A DNA stretch of 64,000 nt from Spongiactinospora sp. TRM90649 (GCF_029382225.1 NZ_JARLTC010000012.1:1-64000), one strand, 5' to 3'. Numbered from the stretch's first letter, positions 41,952-50,187 are shown. Program-made: numbers and translations. Notes: a model not told the origin generated them from the letters alone.

Positions 41952-43103
41952 GTGCGGCTCCGGTACAACGTCCGTCTCTACCCGACGCCGGGTCGGTGCC
42001 AAGCACTGGCCAGGGCGTTCGGGTGCGCGCGGACGGTGTTCAACGATGGGCTGCGCGCCCGGCGGGACGCCCGCGAGAAGGGGCTGCCGTACATCTCGGA
42101 TGGCGAGCTGTCCAAGCAGGTCATCACCCGCGCGAAGGGGACGCCGGAACGCTCCTGGCTGAGCGAGGTCTCCGCCGTGGTCCTGCAACAGGCCCTGGCC
42201 GACCTGAACACCGCCTACCGCAACTTCTTCGCCTCGCTGTCAGGCAAGCGGAAGGGGCCGAAGGTCGCTCCGCCCCGCTTCCGGTCACGCAAGGACAACC
42301 GGCAGGCCATCCGGTTCACCAGGAACGCCCGCTTCGCCATCACCACGGGCGGGAAACTGCGCCTGCCGAAGATCGGCGACGTTCCGGTCCGCTGGTCCCG
42401 GGACCTGCCCGCCGAACCATCCTCGGTGACGGTCGTCAAGGACGCGGCCGGGCGGTACTTCGCCTCGTTCGTGGTCGAAACGGCGAGCGAGCCGCTACCC
42501 GAGACGGCGACCGAGGTCGGGATCGATCTCGGGCTGACCCACTTCGCGGTCCTGTCGGACGGCCGGAAGATCGACAACCCCCGGTTCCTGCGCCGTGCCG
42601 AACGCCGGTTGAAGAAGGCACAGCAGACGCTCAGCCGGAAGGTGAAGGGGTCGGCGAACAGGAGGAAGGCCGTCGTCAAGGTCGCCCGCGCGCACGCGAC
42701 GGTGACCGACGCGCGCCGGGACTTCGCGCACAAGCTCTCCACGAGGATCATCCGCGACAACCAAGCGGTGTACGTGGAGGACCTGTCGGTGAAGGGCCTG
42801 GCCCGCACGAACCTCACCAAATCCGTGCACGACGCCGGCTGGTCACAATTCCTGGCCATGCTGGAGTACAAGGCCACCCGGTACGGCCGGACCTTCGCAC
42901 GGATCGACCGGTGGTTCCCCTCCTCCAAGACGTGTTCGCGGTGCGGGACGGTCACCGGCTCCATGCCGCTGAACGTCCGGTCGTGGGAGTGCCCGTGCGG
43001 GGCGGTCCACGACCGGGACGTCAACGCCGCGATCAACATCCTCGCCGCCGGACGGGCGGAGAGGTCAAACGCCTGCGGAGGGACCATAAGACCCGCCGCG
43101 TAG
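41952..43103 (+). CDS. tnpB: TnpB RNA-guided nuclease (IS605 OrfB family)
   Basis: A 383-residue TnpB. It opens VRLRYNVRLYPTPGRCQALA, typical of IS1341-type members. The RuvC triad is intact: Asp192 in VGIDLGLT, Glu276 in YVEDLSVKGL, Asp356 in HDRDVNAAINIL. The zinc finger has CSRC..CPC between the second and third motifs. TnpB proteins are RNA-guided DNA nucleases using an RNA from the element's right end. An intact triad suggests it may be active. The GTG at 41952, next to GAGGG, is the best start; codons upstream are non-conserved. Codon use is somewhat less GC-biased than its neighbours. Confidence 0.9.
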   Translation: MRLRYNVRLYPTPGRCQALARAFGCARTVFNDGLRARRDAREKGLPYISDGELSKQVITRAKGTPERSWLSEVSAVVLQQALADLNTAYRNFFASLSGKRKGPKVAPPRFRSRKDNRQAIRFTRNARFAITTGGKLRLPKIGDVPVRWSRDLPAEPSSVTVVKDAAGRYFASFVVETASEPLPETATEVGIDLGLTHFAVLSDGRKIDNPRFLRRAERRLKKAQQTLSRKVKGSANRRKAVVKVARAHATVTDARRDFAHKLSTRIIRDNQAVYVEDLSVKGLARTNLTKSVHDAGWSQFLAMLEYKATRYGRTFARIDRWFPSSKTCSRCGTVTGSMPLNVRSWECPCGAVHDRDVNAAINILAAGRAERSNACGGTIRPAA

Positions 43104-43197
43104 CGGAGGGCAGGACCCGGTGAAACAGGAAGCCACAGAGGTGCCGCATGCGCGGTACGGGCTGAATCCCCGGTCTTCAGACCGGGGAGCGCGTCAA
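43104..43197 (+). ncRNA. Putative omega (guide) RNA region of the tnpB element
   Basis: By analogy with known TnpB systems, the guide RNA covers the end of tnpB and the right end of the element, with its guide lying just outside the boundary. Here the region carries the terminal hairpin 43168-43187 and ends at TCAA. If so, the guide would read into the 3' end of cobK from 43198. No promoter or processing site can be seen, so this is inferred from position. Confidence 0.35.
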
Positions 43198-43925
43198 CCG
43201 TGAGCCCAGGCCGCCGCCGTCGCCACGCTGTCCGTCAGCCGGACGCCGGGGGGCGGCGGCGGGCGGTCCACCATGATCACCGGTAGCCCCAGTTCGCGGG
43301 CGGCGGTCAGCTTGGCGGTGGTCATCTCGCCGCCGCTGTCCTTGGTGACCAGCACGTCCACCCGGTGCTCGCGCATCAGGGCGCGCTCCCCCTCGACCGT
43401 GTACGGCCCGCGCCCGATCAGCACCCGTACGTTCGCGGGCACCGGCGGGTCGGGCGGATCGACGGACCTGGCCAGCAACCACACCCCCGGCAACCCGGCG
43501 AAGACCGGCAGGCTCCGGCGTCCGGTGGTGAGGAAGACCCGCGCCGGGGCGGTCAGCAGGCCGGCCGCCGACTCCAGCGAGGACGTCCGCCGCCAGTCGT
43601 CGCCGGGACCCTCGCGCCAGCCGGGCCGCCGCAGCGCGAGCAGCGGCACGCCCGTGGCCGCCGACGCCTCGGCCGCCGACGCGCTCATCCGGCGGGCGAA
43701 CGGGTGCGTGGCGTCCACGAGGGCGCCGATCGCGTGCTCGCGCAGCCAGGCGGCCAGGCCGGCGGGCCCGCCGAAGCCGCCTTCGCGGACCTCACCGACC
43801 GGCAGGCGCGGGCGGCTCACCCGCCCGGCCAGTGATGACACCACGTGCACGCCGCCGTCTTCGACCAGGGCCGCGGCCAGCGCGCGGGCCTCGGCGGTGC
43901 CGCCGAGGATCAGGACACGTCGCAC
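43194..43925 (-). CDS. cobK: Precorrin-6A reductase
   Basis: A 243-residue CobK/CbiJ reductase that uses NADPH to reduce precorrin-6A. Landmarks are VLILGGTAEARALA, LVDATHPFARRMSASA, FLTTGRRSLPVF and VTKDSGG.MTTAKL. The stop codon TGA (43194-43196) and the last base of the preceding Gly codon coincide with the TTGA end of the tnpB element, so the native C-terminus may have been slightly longer. Its ATG at 43925 lies inside cobM (16-bp overlap), making cobL-cobM-cobK a tightly coupled minus-strand operon. Confidence 0.94.
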   Translation of the reverse strand: MRRVLILGGTAEARALAAALVEDGGVHVVSSLAGRVSRPRLPVGEVREGGFGGPAGLAAWLREHAIGALVDATHPFARRMSASAAEASAATGVPLLALRRPGWREGPGDDWRRTSSLESAAGLLTAPARVFLTTGRRSLPVFAGLPGVWLLARSVDPPDPPVPANVRVLIGRGPYTVEGERALMREHRVDVLVTKDSGGEMTTAKLTAARELGLPVIMVDRPPPPPGVRLTDSVATAAAWAHG

Positions 43926-44665
43926 GAGCGGGCCCGGCCCGGGCTGTAGAGGTGGCTGTCGGGGAACCCGGCTGCGGTGAGCACCCGGCCGACGACGATC
44001 ACGGCGGTGCGGCGGACGCCCGCCGTCCGGACCTGGTCCGCGATGTCGTCCAGGGTGCCGCGCAGGATCAGCTCGTCGGCGCGGCTGGCCCGCGCCACCA
44101 CGGCCACGGGGCAGTCGGGACCGTAGCGGGGCAGCAGTTCGGCGACGACCTCGTCGATCCGCTGCACGGCCAGGTGCAGCACCAGGGTGGCCCCGCTCGC
44201 GCCCAGCGTGGTCAGGTCCTCGCCGGGCGGCATCGGCGTGGCGCGGGCGGAGGTGCGGGTGAGCACGATCGTCTGCCCGACGCCGGGCACGGTCAGCTCG
44301 CGCCGCAGCGCCGCCGCGGCGGCGGCGAAAGCCGGAACCCCGGGCACCACCTCGTACGGCACGCCGAGCGCGTCCAGCCTGCGCATCTGCTCGGCCACCG
44401 CGCTGAACACGGACGGGTCGCCCGAGTGCAGCCGCGCCACGTCGTGCCCCTGCCGGTGGGCGTCGGCCAGCTCCGCCACGATCTCGTCGAGGTTCATGTT
44501 CGCGGTGTCCACCAGCCGGGCCCCGGCCGGGCAGGACTCCAGCAGCTCGCGCGGCACCAGCGAGCCCGCGTAGAGGCAGACCGGCGCGGCGGAGAGCACC
44601 CGCAGCCCGCGCACCGTGATCAGGTCGGCGGCCCCGGGCCCCGCACCGATGAAGTGGACGGTCAT
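43910..44665 (-). CDS. cobM: Precorrin-4 C11-methyltransferase
   Basis: A 251-residue CobM/CbiF tetrapyrrole methylase that methylates C11 of precorrin-4. It opens VHFIGAGPGAADLITVRG, then YAGSLVPRELL, LHSGDPSVFSAVAEQM and VVPGVPAFAAAAAAL. The ATG at 44665 has GGAGAGG upstream and overlaps the cobL stop (ATGA). It is the middle gene of cobL-cobM-cobK. Length is normal for the family. Confidence 0.96.
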   Translation of the reverse strand: MTVHFIGAGPGAADLITVRGLRVLSAAPVCLYAGSLVPRELLESCPAGARLVDTANMNLDEIVAELADAHRQGHDVARLHSGDPSVFSAVAEQMRRLDALGVPYEVVPGVPAFAAAAAALRRELTVPGVGQTIVLTRTSARATPMPPGEDLTTLGASGATLVLHLAVQRIDEVVAELLPRYGPDCPVAVVARASRADELILRGTLDDIADQVRTAGVRRTAVIVVGRVLTAAGFPDSHLYSPGRARSCDVS

Positions 44666-45873
44666 GCCCTCTCCTTCCTGATCGACCAGACGGTCACCGG
44701 CATCGCGGGCCGCCACCCGGTGAACCCGCCGACCGGCGAGGCGCGCTGCACGGCCAGCCGGACCAGATCGCCGCCGAGCCGGGCGTACCAGTGGGCCACG
44801 ACGGCCTCGGTCTCCAGGGTGACCGCGTTGACCACCAGCCTGCCGCCGGACGGCAGCACCTCCCAGCACCGTTCCAGCACGCCGGGGACGGTGGCCCCGC
44901 CGCCGACGAACACCGCGCCCGGCGACGGCAGGCCGGACAGCGCCGCCGGGGCCGCCCCCTCGACCACCGTCAGCGCGGGCACGCCCAGCGCGTCGGCGTT
45001 GCGGCGGATGGCGGCGGCGCGCCCGGCCCTGCTCTCGACGGCCACGGCGGCGCACGCGGGATGGGCCCGCATCCACTCGACGGCCACGCTGCCCGCGCCC
45101 GCGCCCACGTCCCAGAGCAGTTCGCCGGGCAGCGGCGCGAGCGCGGCCAGGGTGAAGGCCCGGATCTCCCGCTTGGTGAGCTGGCCGTCGTGCTCGAACG
45201 CCGAGTCGGGCAGGCCGGGGACGCGGGCCAGCGGTTCGGCGTCCGGGCCGGGCACGCACTCCACTGCGGTCACGTGCAGCGCGGAGGGCGGCTCGGCCGT
45301 CCAGGCTCCGGCGGTGCCGAGCAGCGCGGACTCGGCGGCCGAACCCAGGTCGGACAGCACGGTCATCGGGCTGGGGCCGTAGCCGCGCCCGGCGAGCACC
45401 CCGGCCACGGCGGACGGCGAGCCGCCCAGCACCAGCAGGCGGCGGCCGGGCAGCACGGCGGCGTTCAGCGCGGCGATCGGACGGCCGACCAGGCTGAGCA
45501 CGTCCACCTGCTCGACCGGCCAGCCGAGCCGGGCGCAGGCCAGCGACACCGAGGAGACATGCGGCAGCACGCGGACGCGTCCGGGGCCGAGCAGCCGCAC
45601 CAGGGTGGCGCCGATGCCGTGGAACATCGGGTCGCCGCTGGCCAGCACGCACAGCGCGCGATCCGCGTGGGCCTCGATCAGCCCGGGGAGCGCGGGCAGC
45701 AGCGGCGAGGGGAGCGGCACCCGCTCGGCGGCCGAAGGCGGCACCAGGCCGAGCTGCCTGCCGCTGCCGACCAGCACCTCGGCGGCCTCCAGCGCCCGGC
45801 GGGACACGGCGGGGAGGCCGTCCCAGCCGTCCGCGCCCAGCCCGATAACGGTGACCGTTTTGCGGTGATTCAC
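44662..45873 (-). CDS. cobL: Precorrin-6Y C5,C15-methyltransferase (decarboxylating)
   Basis: A 403-residue CobL, the fusion of CbiE and CbiT. Residues ~1-205 are a CbiE-type tetrapyrrole methylase (VIGLGADGWDGLPAVSRRAL, LASGDPMFHGIGATL). Residues ~210-403 are a CbiT-type Rossmann methyltransferase (HDGQLTKREIRAFTLAAL, LLWDVGAGAGSVAVEWM, FVGGGAT). It methylates C5 and C15 and removes the C12 acetate carboxyl. The GTG at 45873 follows GGGAGG. It heads the cobL-cobM-cobK operon and is divergent from cobF with a 60-bp gap. Confidence 0.96.
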   Translation of the reverse strand: MNHRKTVTVIGLGADGWDGLPAVSRRALEAAEVLVGSGRQLGLVPPSAAERVPLPSPLLPALPGLIEAHADRALCVLASGDPMFHGIGATLVRLLGPGRVRVLPHVSSVSLACARLGWPVEQVDVLSLVGRPIAALNAAVLPGRRLLVLGGSPSAVAGVLAGRGYGPSPMTVLSDLGSAAESALLGTAGAWTAEPPSALHVTAVECVPGPDAEPLARVPGLPDSAFEHDGQLTKREIRAFTLAALAPLPGELLWDVGAGAGSVAVEWMRAHPACAAVAVESRAGRAAAIRRNADALGVPALTVVEGAAPAALSGLPSPGAVFVGGGATVPGVLERCWEVLPSGGRLVVNAVTLETEAVVAHWYARLGGDLVRLAVQRASPVGGFTGWRPAMPVTVWSIRKERA

Positions 45874-45933
45874 GAGCCTCCCTGAGTCTGTCGGGAAGCA
45901 TCGTATAGCGGCGGTACTGGCAGACTTTTCCGG

Positions 45934-46686
45934 GTGAAGCGGCTACTCATCATCGGCATCGGCGCGGGCGACCCGGACCACCTCACCTTCCAGGGGGCCA
46001 AGGCGATCGCCTCCGCCGACGTGTTCTTCGTGCTGGACAAGGGCGCGGCCAAGGACGACCTGGTCCGGCTGCGGCGGGAGCTGATCGAGGCGCACGGGCG
46101 CGAGCCGTACCGGGTGGTCGCGGCGGCCGACCCCGAACGCGACCGGACCGCCGCCGCCTACGCCGAGGCCGTCGAGGACTGGCGCTCGCGCCGCGCGGGG
46201 GTGTACGAGGCGCTGATCCGCGACGAGCTGGCCGACGGCCAGACCGGGGCGTTCCTGGTGTGGGGCGACCCCGGCGTCTACGACAGCACGCTGGCCGTGG
46301 TGGAGGAGGTCCTGGAACGCGGCGCGGTCGCCTTCGAGTACTCCGTCGTCCCCGGCATCAGCAGCGTGTCGGCGCTGACCGCCGCCCACCGCACCGGCCT
46401 GACGCGGGTCGCCCGGCCGCTGCACCTGACCACCGGCCGCCGCCTCGCCGACGAAGGCCCGACCGCCGACGACATGCTGGTCATGCTGGACGCCCAGTGC
46501 GCCTTCGCCGGGCTGGACGACTTCCACATCCACTGGGGCGCCTACGTCGGCACGCCCGACGAGATCCTGATCTCGGGCCCGGTGGCCGAGGTGGGCGAGC
46601 GCATCCGGGAGACCCGCGCGAAGGCCCGCGCGGAGAAGGGCTGGATCATGGACACCTACCTGCTGCGCCGTCTCCCGCCCGGCTGA
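45934..46686 (+). CDS. cobF: Precorrin-6A synthase (C1-methyltransferase, deacetylating)
   Basis: A 250-residue CobF. It methylates C1 of precorrin-5 with loss of the acyl group, an activity specific to the aerobic route. Landmarks are LLIIGIGAGDPDHLTFQ, FFVLDKG.AKDDL, LVWGDPGVYDST, YSVVPGISSVSALTA and HIHWGAYVGTPDE. The GTG at 45934 has no clear ribosome site, so the message may be leaderless or nearly so; the divergent cobL start is only 60 bp away. The stop TGA overlaps the ATG of the GNAT/ATP-grasp gene by one base. Confidence 0.96.
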   Translation: MKRLLIIGIGAGDPDHLTFQGAKAIASADVFFVLDKGAAKDDLVRLRRELIEAHGREPYRVVAAADPERDRTAAAYAEAVEDWRSRRAGVYEALIRDELADGQTGAFLVWGDPGVYDSTLAVVEEVLERGAVAFEYSVVPGISSVSALTAAHRTGLTRVARPLHLTTGRRLADEGPTADDMLVMLDAQCAFAGLDDFHIHWGAYVGTPDEILISGPVAEVGERIRETRAKARAEKGWIMDTYLLRRLPPG

Positions 46687-48452
46687 TGGACGAGGCGGTC
46701 CGGGCACGCCCGGCGCGGCCCGACGAGGCCGGGGCGCTGAACGCGCTCGCGCTGCGCTCCAAGGCGCACTGGGGCTACGACGCGGCGGTCCTGGCCGCCG
46801 CCGCCGACGCGCTGCGACTGACGCCGGACCAGGTGACCGCGCACCGGGCCGTCGTCGCCGAGACGGACGGCCGCGTACTCGGCTTCGCCACGCTCGCGGG
46901 CGAGCCCCCGGACGGTGAGCTGGGGCTGCTGTTCGTCGAACCCGGCGCCATCGGGCGGGGCGTGGGCCGGTTCCTCTACTGTCACGTCCTCGGCGAGGCC
47001 GGGCGGATCGGGTTCACCCGGGTGACCGTCCAGGCCGACCCGCACGCCGAGGGCTTCTACCTGGCGATGGGCGCCGAGCGCACCGGGATCTGGCAGGGCA
47101 TGCCGATGCTGACGGCCTGTCCCCCGCCGCCCGAACCGTCGTGGGTGGCGGCGTGGACGGGCGGGCGCCCCGCCGTGCACGTCGGCAACGCCGGTGAGTT
47201 CAACGCCGAGTTCGGCGGCCTGCGCGCCGGTCCCGACCACTACTCCTGCCTGGCGGTGTTCGCCGGGCCGCATCCGGCGGCGGTGGTGCTGCCCGAGCCG
47301 GTGCACGACTGGTGGATACCGGGTCTTTCGGACGCGCTGGGGTGGGGCGAGGTGGCGGTGCACGGCGGGGTCGCGCCCGGCGGCGGGGTGTCGGCCGCCC
47401 TGGCCGGACGGCCCGCGCTGCTGGCCGTCCTGACCTCGGGCGGGGCCGCCGTCCTGTCCTGGGGACGCACCACCGCCTTGGCGCGGATCGTGCCCACCCC
47501 CGCCGGGGTGCTCGGCTCGGTCGGCCGGTTCGAGTCCAAACGGCGGGCGCACGCGCTGTTCGGCGAGCTGGCCCCCGGCCATCCGGGGATCGCGGTGCCC
47601 GCGCAGCGGCCCGCCGGGTCGCGCCGGGCGCTGCTGCGGGAGCTTCGGGCGGGCGTGCCGCTGGTCCTGAAGCGCGAGTACGGCGTCGGCGGCTCCGGCG
47701 TGCTCGTCACCGGCGAGGACACCTGGGGGATCAGGGCCCTGGCCAGGCGGTGGGGCCGCGCGGGGGTCGTGGTCGAGGAGTACGTGCCGGGCTCGGGGCC
47801 GTACAAGGACCCGACCTTCGACGGCGTGATCGGCGCGGATGGCGCGGTCCACCCGGTGGGCACGGGTGCGATGCGCGTCGCGGACACCAGCTATCAGGGG
47901 GTGACCGTCGGCCCCGGCGCGCTGCCGGACGCCCTCGCCGAAACGGCCGAGCGGTTCGGCACGGCGGTGGGGCGGGCGCTCGCCGCCGACGGATACCGGG
48001 GCTGGTACGACGTGGACTTCGTGGCGGACCCCGCGGGGACGCTCGCGCCCACCGAGATCAACCTGCGGCTGACCGGTCCCGCCGCCGCGTTCACCATCGC
48101 GGCCCGGCTGGACCGCCTGCGCGGCGGCCGGCACCTGGTGCGCACGCTGGACCGGATCCCGCTGGGCGCGCGGCTGCCGTCCGCCGCGCTGCGCGACCAC
48201 GTCGCCGCGACCGGGCGGGAGTGCGCAGACCTGGGCGCCCTGCTGCTGGTCACCTGCCCCACGGCGGCGTTCGAGCCCGCGCCGTACCTGGGCGTGGCGC
48301 TCGCGGCGCGCACGGCGGCGGCGCTGGACGCGGCCGAGGCCGCGGTCCGCCGCGCCGCCGACGCGCTCGGCACGATGTTCGAGGGGCTCAGCGCCGCCGC
48401 CGTACGGGCCCGGTGGCCAGGTGCGCGAAGACGATCACCGCGGCGATCATGA
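46686..48452 (+). CDS. GNAT acetyltransferase fused to ATP-grasp (PGM1-related) ligase
   Basis: A 588-residue two-domain protein. Residues ~1-145 are a GNAT N-acetyltransferase with the acyl-CoA loop IGRGVGRFL (89-97) and QADPHAEGFYLAMGAE. Residues ~150-560 resemble ATP-grasp carboxylate-amine ligases related to the pheganomycin peptide ligase PGM1: KREYGVGGSGV (329-339, nucleotide loop), VVEEYVP (362-368), DVDFVAD (442-448) and the Mg-binding TEINLRLTG (456-464). It could ligate an amino acid or peptide and acylate an amine. The ATG overlaps the cobF stop, so it is co-translated with cobF. Substrates are unknown. The 3' end overlaps a convergent membrane gene by 65 bp. Confidence 0.75.
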   Translation: MDEAVRARPARPDEAGALNALALRSKAHWGYDAAVLAAAADALRLTPDQVTAHRAVVAETDGRVLGFATLAGEPPDGELGLLFVEPGAIGRGVGRFLYCHVLGEAGRIGFTRVTVQADPHAEGFYLAMGAERTGIWQGMPMLTACPPPPEPSWVAAWTGGRPAVHVGNAGEFNAEFGGLRAGPDHYSCLAVFAGPHPAAVVLPEPVHDWWIPGLSDALGWGEVAVHGGVAPGGGVSAALAGRPALLAVLTSGGAAVLSWGRTTALARIVPTPAGVLGSVGRFESKRRAHALFGELAPGHPGIAVPAQRPAGSRRALLRELRAGVPLVLKREYGVGGSGVLVTGEDTWGIRALARRWGRAGVVVEEYVPGSGPYKDPTFDGVIGADGAVHPVGTGAMRVADTSYQGVTVGPGALPDALAETAERFGTAVGRALAADGYRGWYDVDFVADPAGTLAPTEINLRLTGPAAAFTIAARLDRLRGGRHLVRTLDRIPLGARLPSAALRDHVAATGRECADLGALLLVTCPTAAFEPAPYLGVALAARTAAALDAAEAAVRRAADALGTMFEGLSAAAVRARWPGARRRSPRRS

Positions 48453-49146
48453 GCGTCACGTTGAAGCCGTAGACCAGCGCGGCCTGCAGCGGCCAGTCGG
48501 TCTTGGCGGCGAGGCGGTAGAAGTTGTCCTGCGGCCACCACGCGGCCAGCAGCCAGAAGATCGACAGGTGCGTCAGGGTGGTCAGCCACCCCGGACGCCG
48601 CTGCCTGGCCAGCCACGCCCGCCCGAACAGCAGGAACGCGAAACCGAGCCCGAAGGAGGCCCACTCGGCGACGTAGAGCCCGAAGAACAACTGGGCCCAC
48701 GGCTGGGGAACGGCGGACAGGTCGGTGGAATAGGGCCAGAACACGTCAGTGAGCAGGTAGGCGGCCACCGCCGCCACGGGCGCGGTGAACAGGATCGCGC
48801 CCCCGGCGCGGGGCGGCTCGAAATCACCGCCCTTCGGGCTGCGCGACACCTTGCGGTCCTGCACGGGCAGCGGGAGGCCCTCGTAGTCGATCTCGCCGTC
48901 GGGTGTGCGGGGCAGCGACGGGAGGATCACCACCGTCTGCGGCACCCGCGCGGCGGGCAGCCGCTGGGCCAGGTATCGCCGCAGTTCCTGCCCCGTCGCC
49001 CGCCCGGTGGCGTAGGCGACCACCGCCGTATTCCACACCGAGAGCTCGACCCTGGTGACCGCGCATCCGGTCACCTTCGGGTGCGCGCTCAGTTCCCGTT
49101 CGACGTCCGAATGATCCTTGGGATCTTTTGACAGCGCACTGGACAT
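48388..49146 (-). CDS. Membrane protein with adenylate-forming-enzyme C-terminal-like domain
   Basis: A 252-residue protein with an unusual architecture. Residues ~10-95 resemble the C-terminal subdomain of acyl-CoA synthetases and NRPS adenylation domains (VERELSAHPKVTGCAVTRVE, ELRRYLAQRLPAARVPQTVV, PRTPDGEIDYEGLP). The catalytic lysine of the usual G-K-I/V-D motif is Glu85. Residues ~112-245 contain about four transmembrane helices (FTAPVAAVAAYLL, FFGLYVAEWASFGLGFAFLL, LTHLSIFWLLAAW, LMIAAVIVFAHLA). Without the large subdomain it cannot adenylate; a binding or regulatory role is inferred. The ATG at 49146 follows a GGGGG tract. Confidence 0.7.
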   Translation of the reverse strand: MSSALSKDPKDHSDVERELSAHPKVTGCAVTRVELSVWNTAVVAYATGRATGQELRRYLAQRLPAARVPQTVVILPSLPRTPDGEIDYEGLPLPVQDRKVSRSPKGGDFEPPRAGGAILFTAPVAAVAAYLLTDVFWPYSTDLSAVPQPWAQLFFGLYVAEWASFGLGFAFLLFGRAWLARQRRPGWLTTLTHLSIFWLLAAWWPQDNFYRLAAKTDWPLQAALVYGFNVTLMIAAVIVFAHLATGPVRRRR

Positions 49147-49201
49147 CGGCAAACCCCCACTCGTTGGACGATCAGCCTGAACGGAGCGTAACGTCGCCGT
49201 C

Positions 49202-49550
49202 ATGGTGACGTCGCGGGAACAGGTCATCAAGGGCACGCGGGGCGCGATCACCGTACGGGAGTGGGCCGGTCCGAGGGCGGGCGGGTGCTCATCGAGGACT
49301 TCGAGGACGTCGTCGCCGACGTCCGTGCGGTGGAAGACCTGGCGAGGGCCGCCCGCCCCGGCGTCCCCGTGGTGGTCATCGGCCACTCGATGGGCGGGAC
49401 GGCCCGCTACGCCCAGCGCCACGGCGGGGACCTGGCCGCGCTGGTGCTCTCCGGCCCGGTGATCGGCCGATGGCAGGTGATCGAGGACCTGCTGCCACTG
49501 CCCGATCCGCCCGACGAGCCGATCGACCCCGGCCACGCTCTCCCGCGACC
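49202..49550 (+). pseudogene. Monoacylglycerol-lipase-like alpha/beta hydrolase, internally deleted
   Basis: The first frame (ATG 49202) encodes VTSREQVIKGTRGAITVREW, the normal N-terminus of an actinobacterial lysophospholipase. The sequence then jumps to GRSEGGRVLIEDFEDVVADV in another frame, skipping roughly 50 residues that should include the oxyanion HG and D-H-x-G-H-G. The nucleophile elbow VVIGHSMGG is kept but the following residues are shortened, and the gene is cut off after PIDPGHALPR at the tetR stop. It is an obvious remnant with a deletion, a frame change and a 3' truncation. Confidence 0.75.
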
Positions 49551-50137
49551 TAGGGCTCCGAGGGGGTGGTGACGACGCCCTTCTCCAGGATGCGCAGCAC
49601 GGCCTGGGCCACCCCGTGGCGGGGCAGCGCGCACGACTCCGCCGCCTCCCAGCCGGTGTAGGCCAGCGACCAGATCACGTGCTGGAGCCACTCCGGCGAG
49701 ACCGTGTCGTCGAACACCCCCCGCTCCTGACCGGCGCGGATCAGGTCGATCACGCTGGGCAGGGTGAGGTCGGGCCGCCAGTCGGCCTCCTCCATGACCT
49801 GCAGCATCCGCGTGTCGCCGAACAGGAAGGCGATCCGGTCGCCAACCTCGACGAACCCGTTGATCAGCCGCCGGACGCTCTCCAGCGGAGCGGCCAGGTC
49901 GAGCGCGGCGTCTCGGTGCGCGGTCTCGACGGCCGCCAGCGAGTCGGCGGCGGCGGCCTTGATCAGCTCGTCGCGGTCGGCGAAGTAGCGGTGCAGGGTG
50001 CTGCGGCCCACCTGGGCGCGCTCGGCGATGTCGGCCAGCGTCGCGGTGCGGTCGCGAGCCAGCACGGAGGCCGCCGCCTGGAGGATGGCCCGTCGCGTGC
50101 GACTGCGGGTGCCCGACTCGGCCGGTGGACTGCTCAC
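49550..50137 (-). CDS. TetR-family repressor of the adjacent ABC exporter
   Basis: A 195-residue TetR-family regulator. The N-terminal helix-turn-helix is TRRAILQAAASVLARD with ATLADIAERAQVGRSTLHRYFADRDELIKA (two adjacent segments at ~14-62). The C-terminal ligand domain has a short conserved LAYTGWEAAE. The GTG at 50137 is assigned because similarity begins soon after; the ribosome site is weak. It is divergent from the ABC ATPase gene with a perfect inverted repeat between them, so it probably represses the exporter and itself, and is released by the exported compound. Confidence 0.87.
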   Translation of the reverse strand: MSSPPAESGTRSRTRRAILQAAASVLARDRTATLADIAERAQVGRSTLHRYFADRDELIKAAAADSLAAVETAHRDAALDLAAPLESVRRLINGFVEVGDRIAFLFGDTRMLQVMEEADWRPDLTLPSVIDLIRAGQERGVFDDTVSPEWLQHVIWSLAYTGWEAAESCALPRHGVAQAVLRILEKGVVTTPSEP

Positions 50138-50163
50138 CTGCGGAATCCTACACCCAAGGTTGC

Positions 50164-50187
50164 TTTTGGGACTTTGATGTCCCAAAA
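50164..50187. promoter_or_regulatory. Probable TetR operator
   Basis: TTTTGGGAC (50164-50172) and GTCCCAAAA (50179-50187) are perfect 9-bp arms with a 6-nt spacer. The repeat is centred about 40 bp from the tetR start and 19 bp before the ABC ATPase ATG at 50195. An alternative ATG at 50177 lies inside the repeat, which argues for the later start. Confidence 0.8.

Larger units (their letters stand above)
41715..43197 (+). mobile_element. IS605-type tnpB-only element
   Basis: The element is bounded by hairpins that mirror each other. On the left GCTCCGGCCTTCAAGCCGG (41716-41734) precedes GGATGAA. On the right CCCCGGTC-TTCA-GACCGGGG (43168-43187) is followed by AGCGCGTCAA; a terminal TCAA is typical of IS605-type right ends. 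It carries only tnpB and no Y1 transposase tnpA, so mobility would need a helper. It sits in the convergent gap between cobIJ and cobK, leaving both genes readable. Exact left boundary is uncertain by a few bases. Confidence 0.75.
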
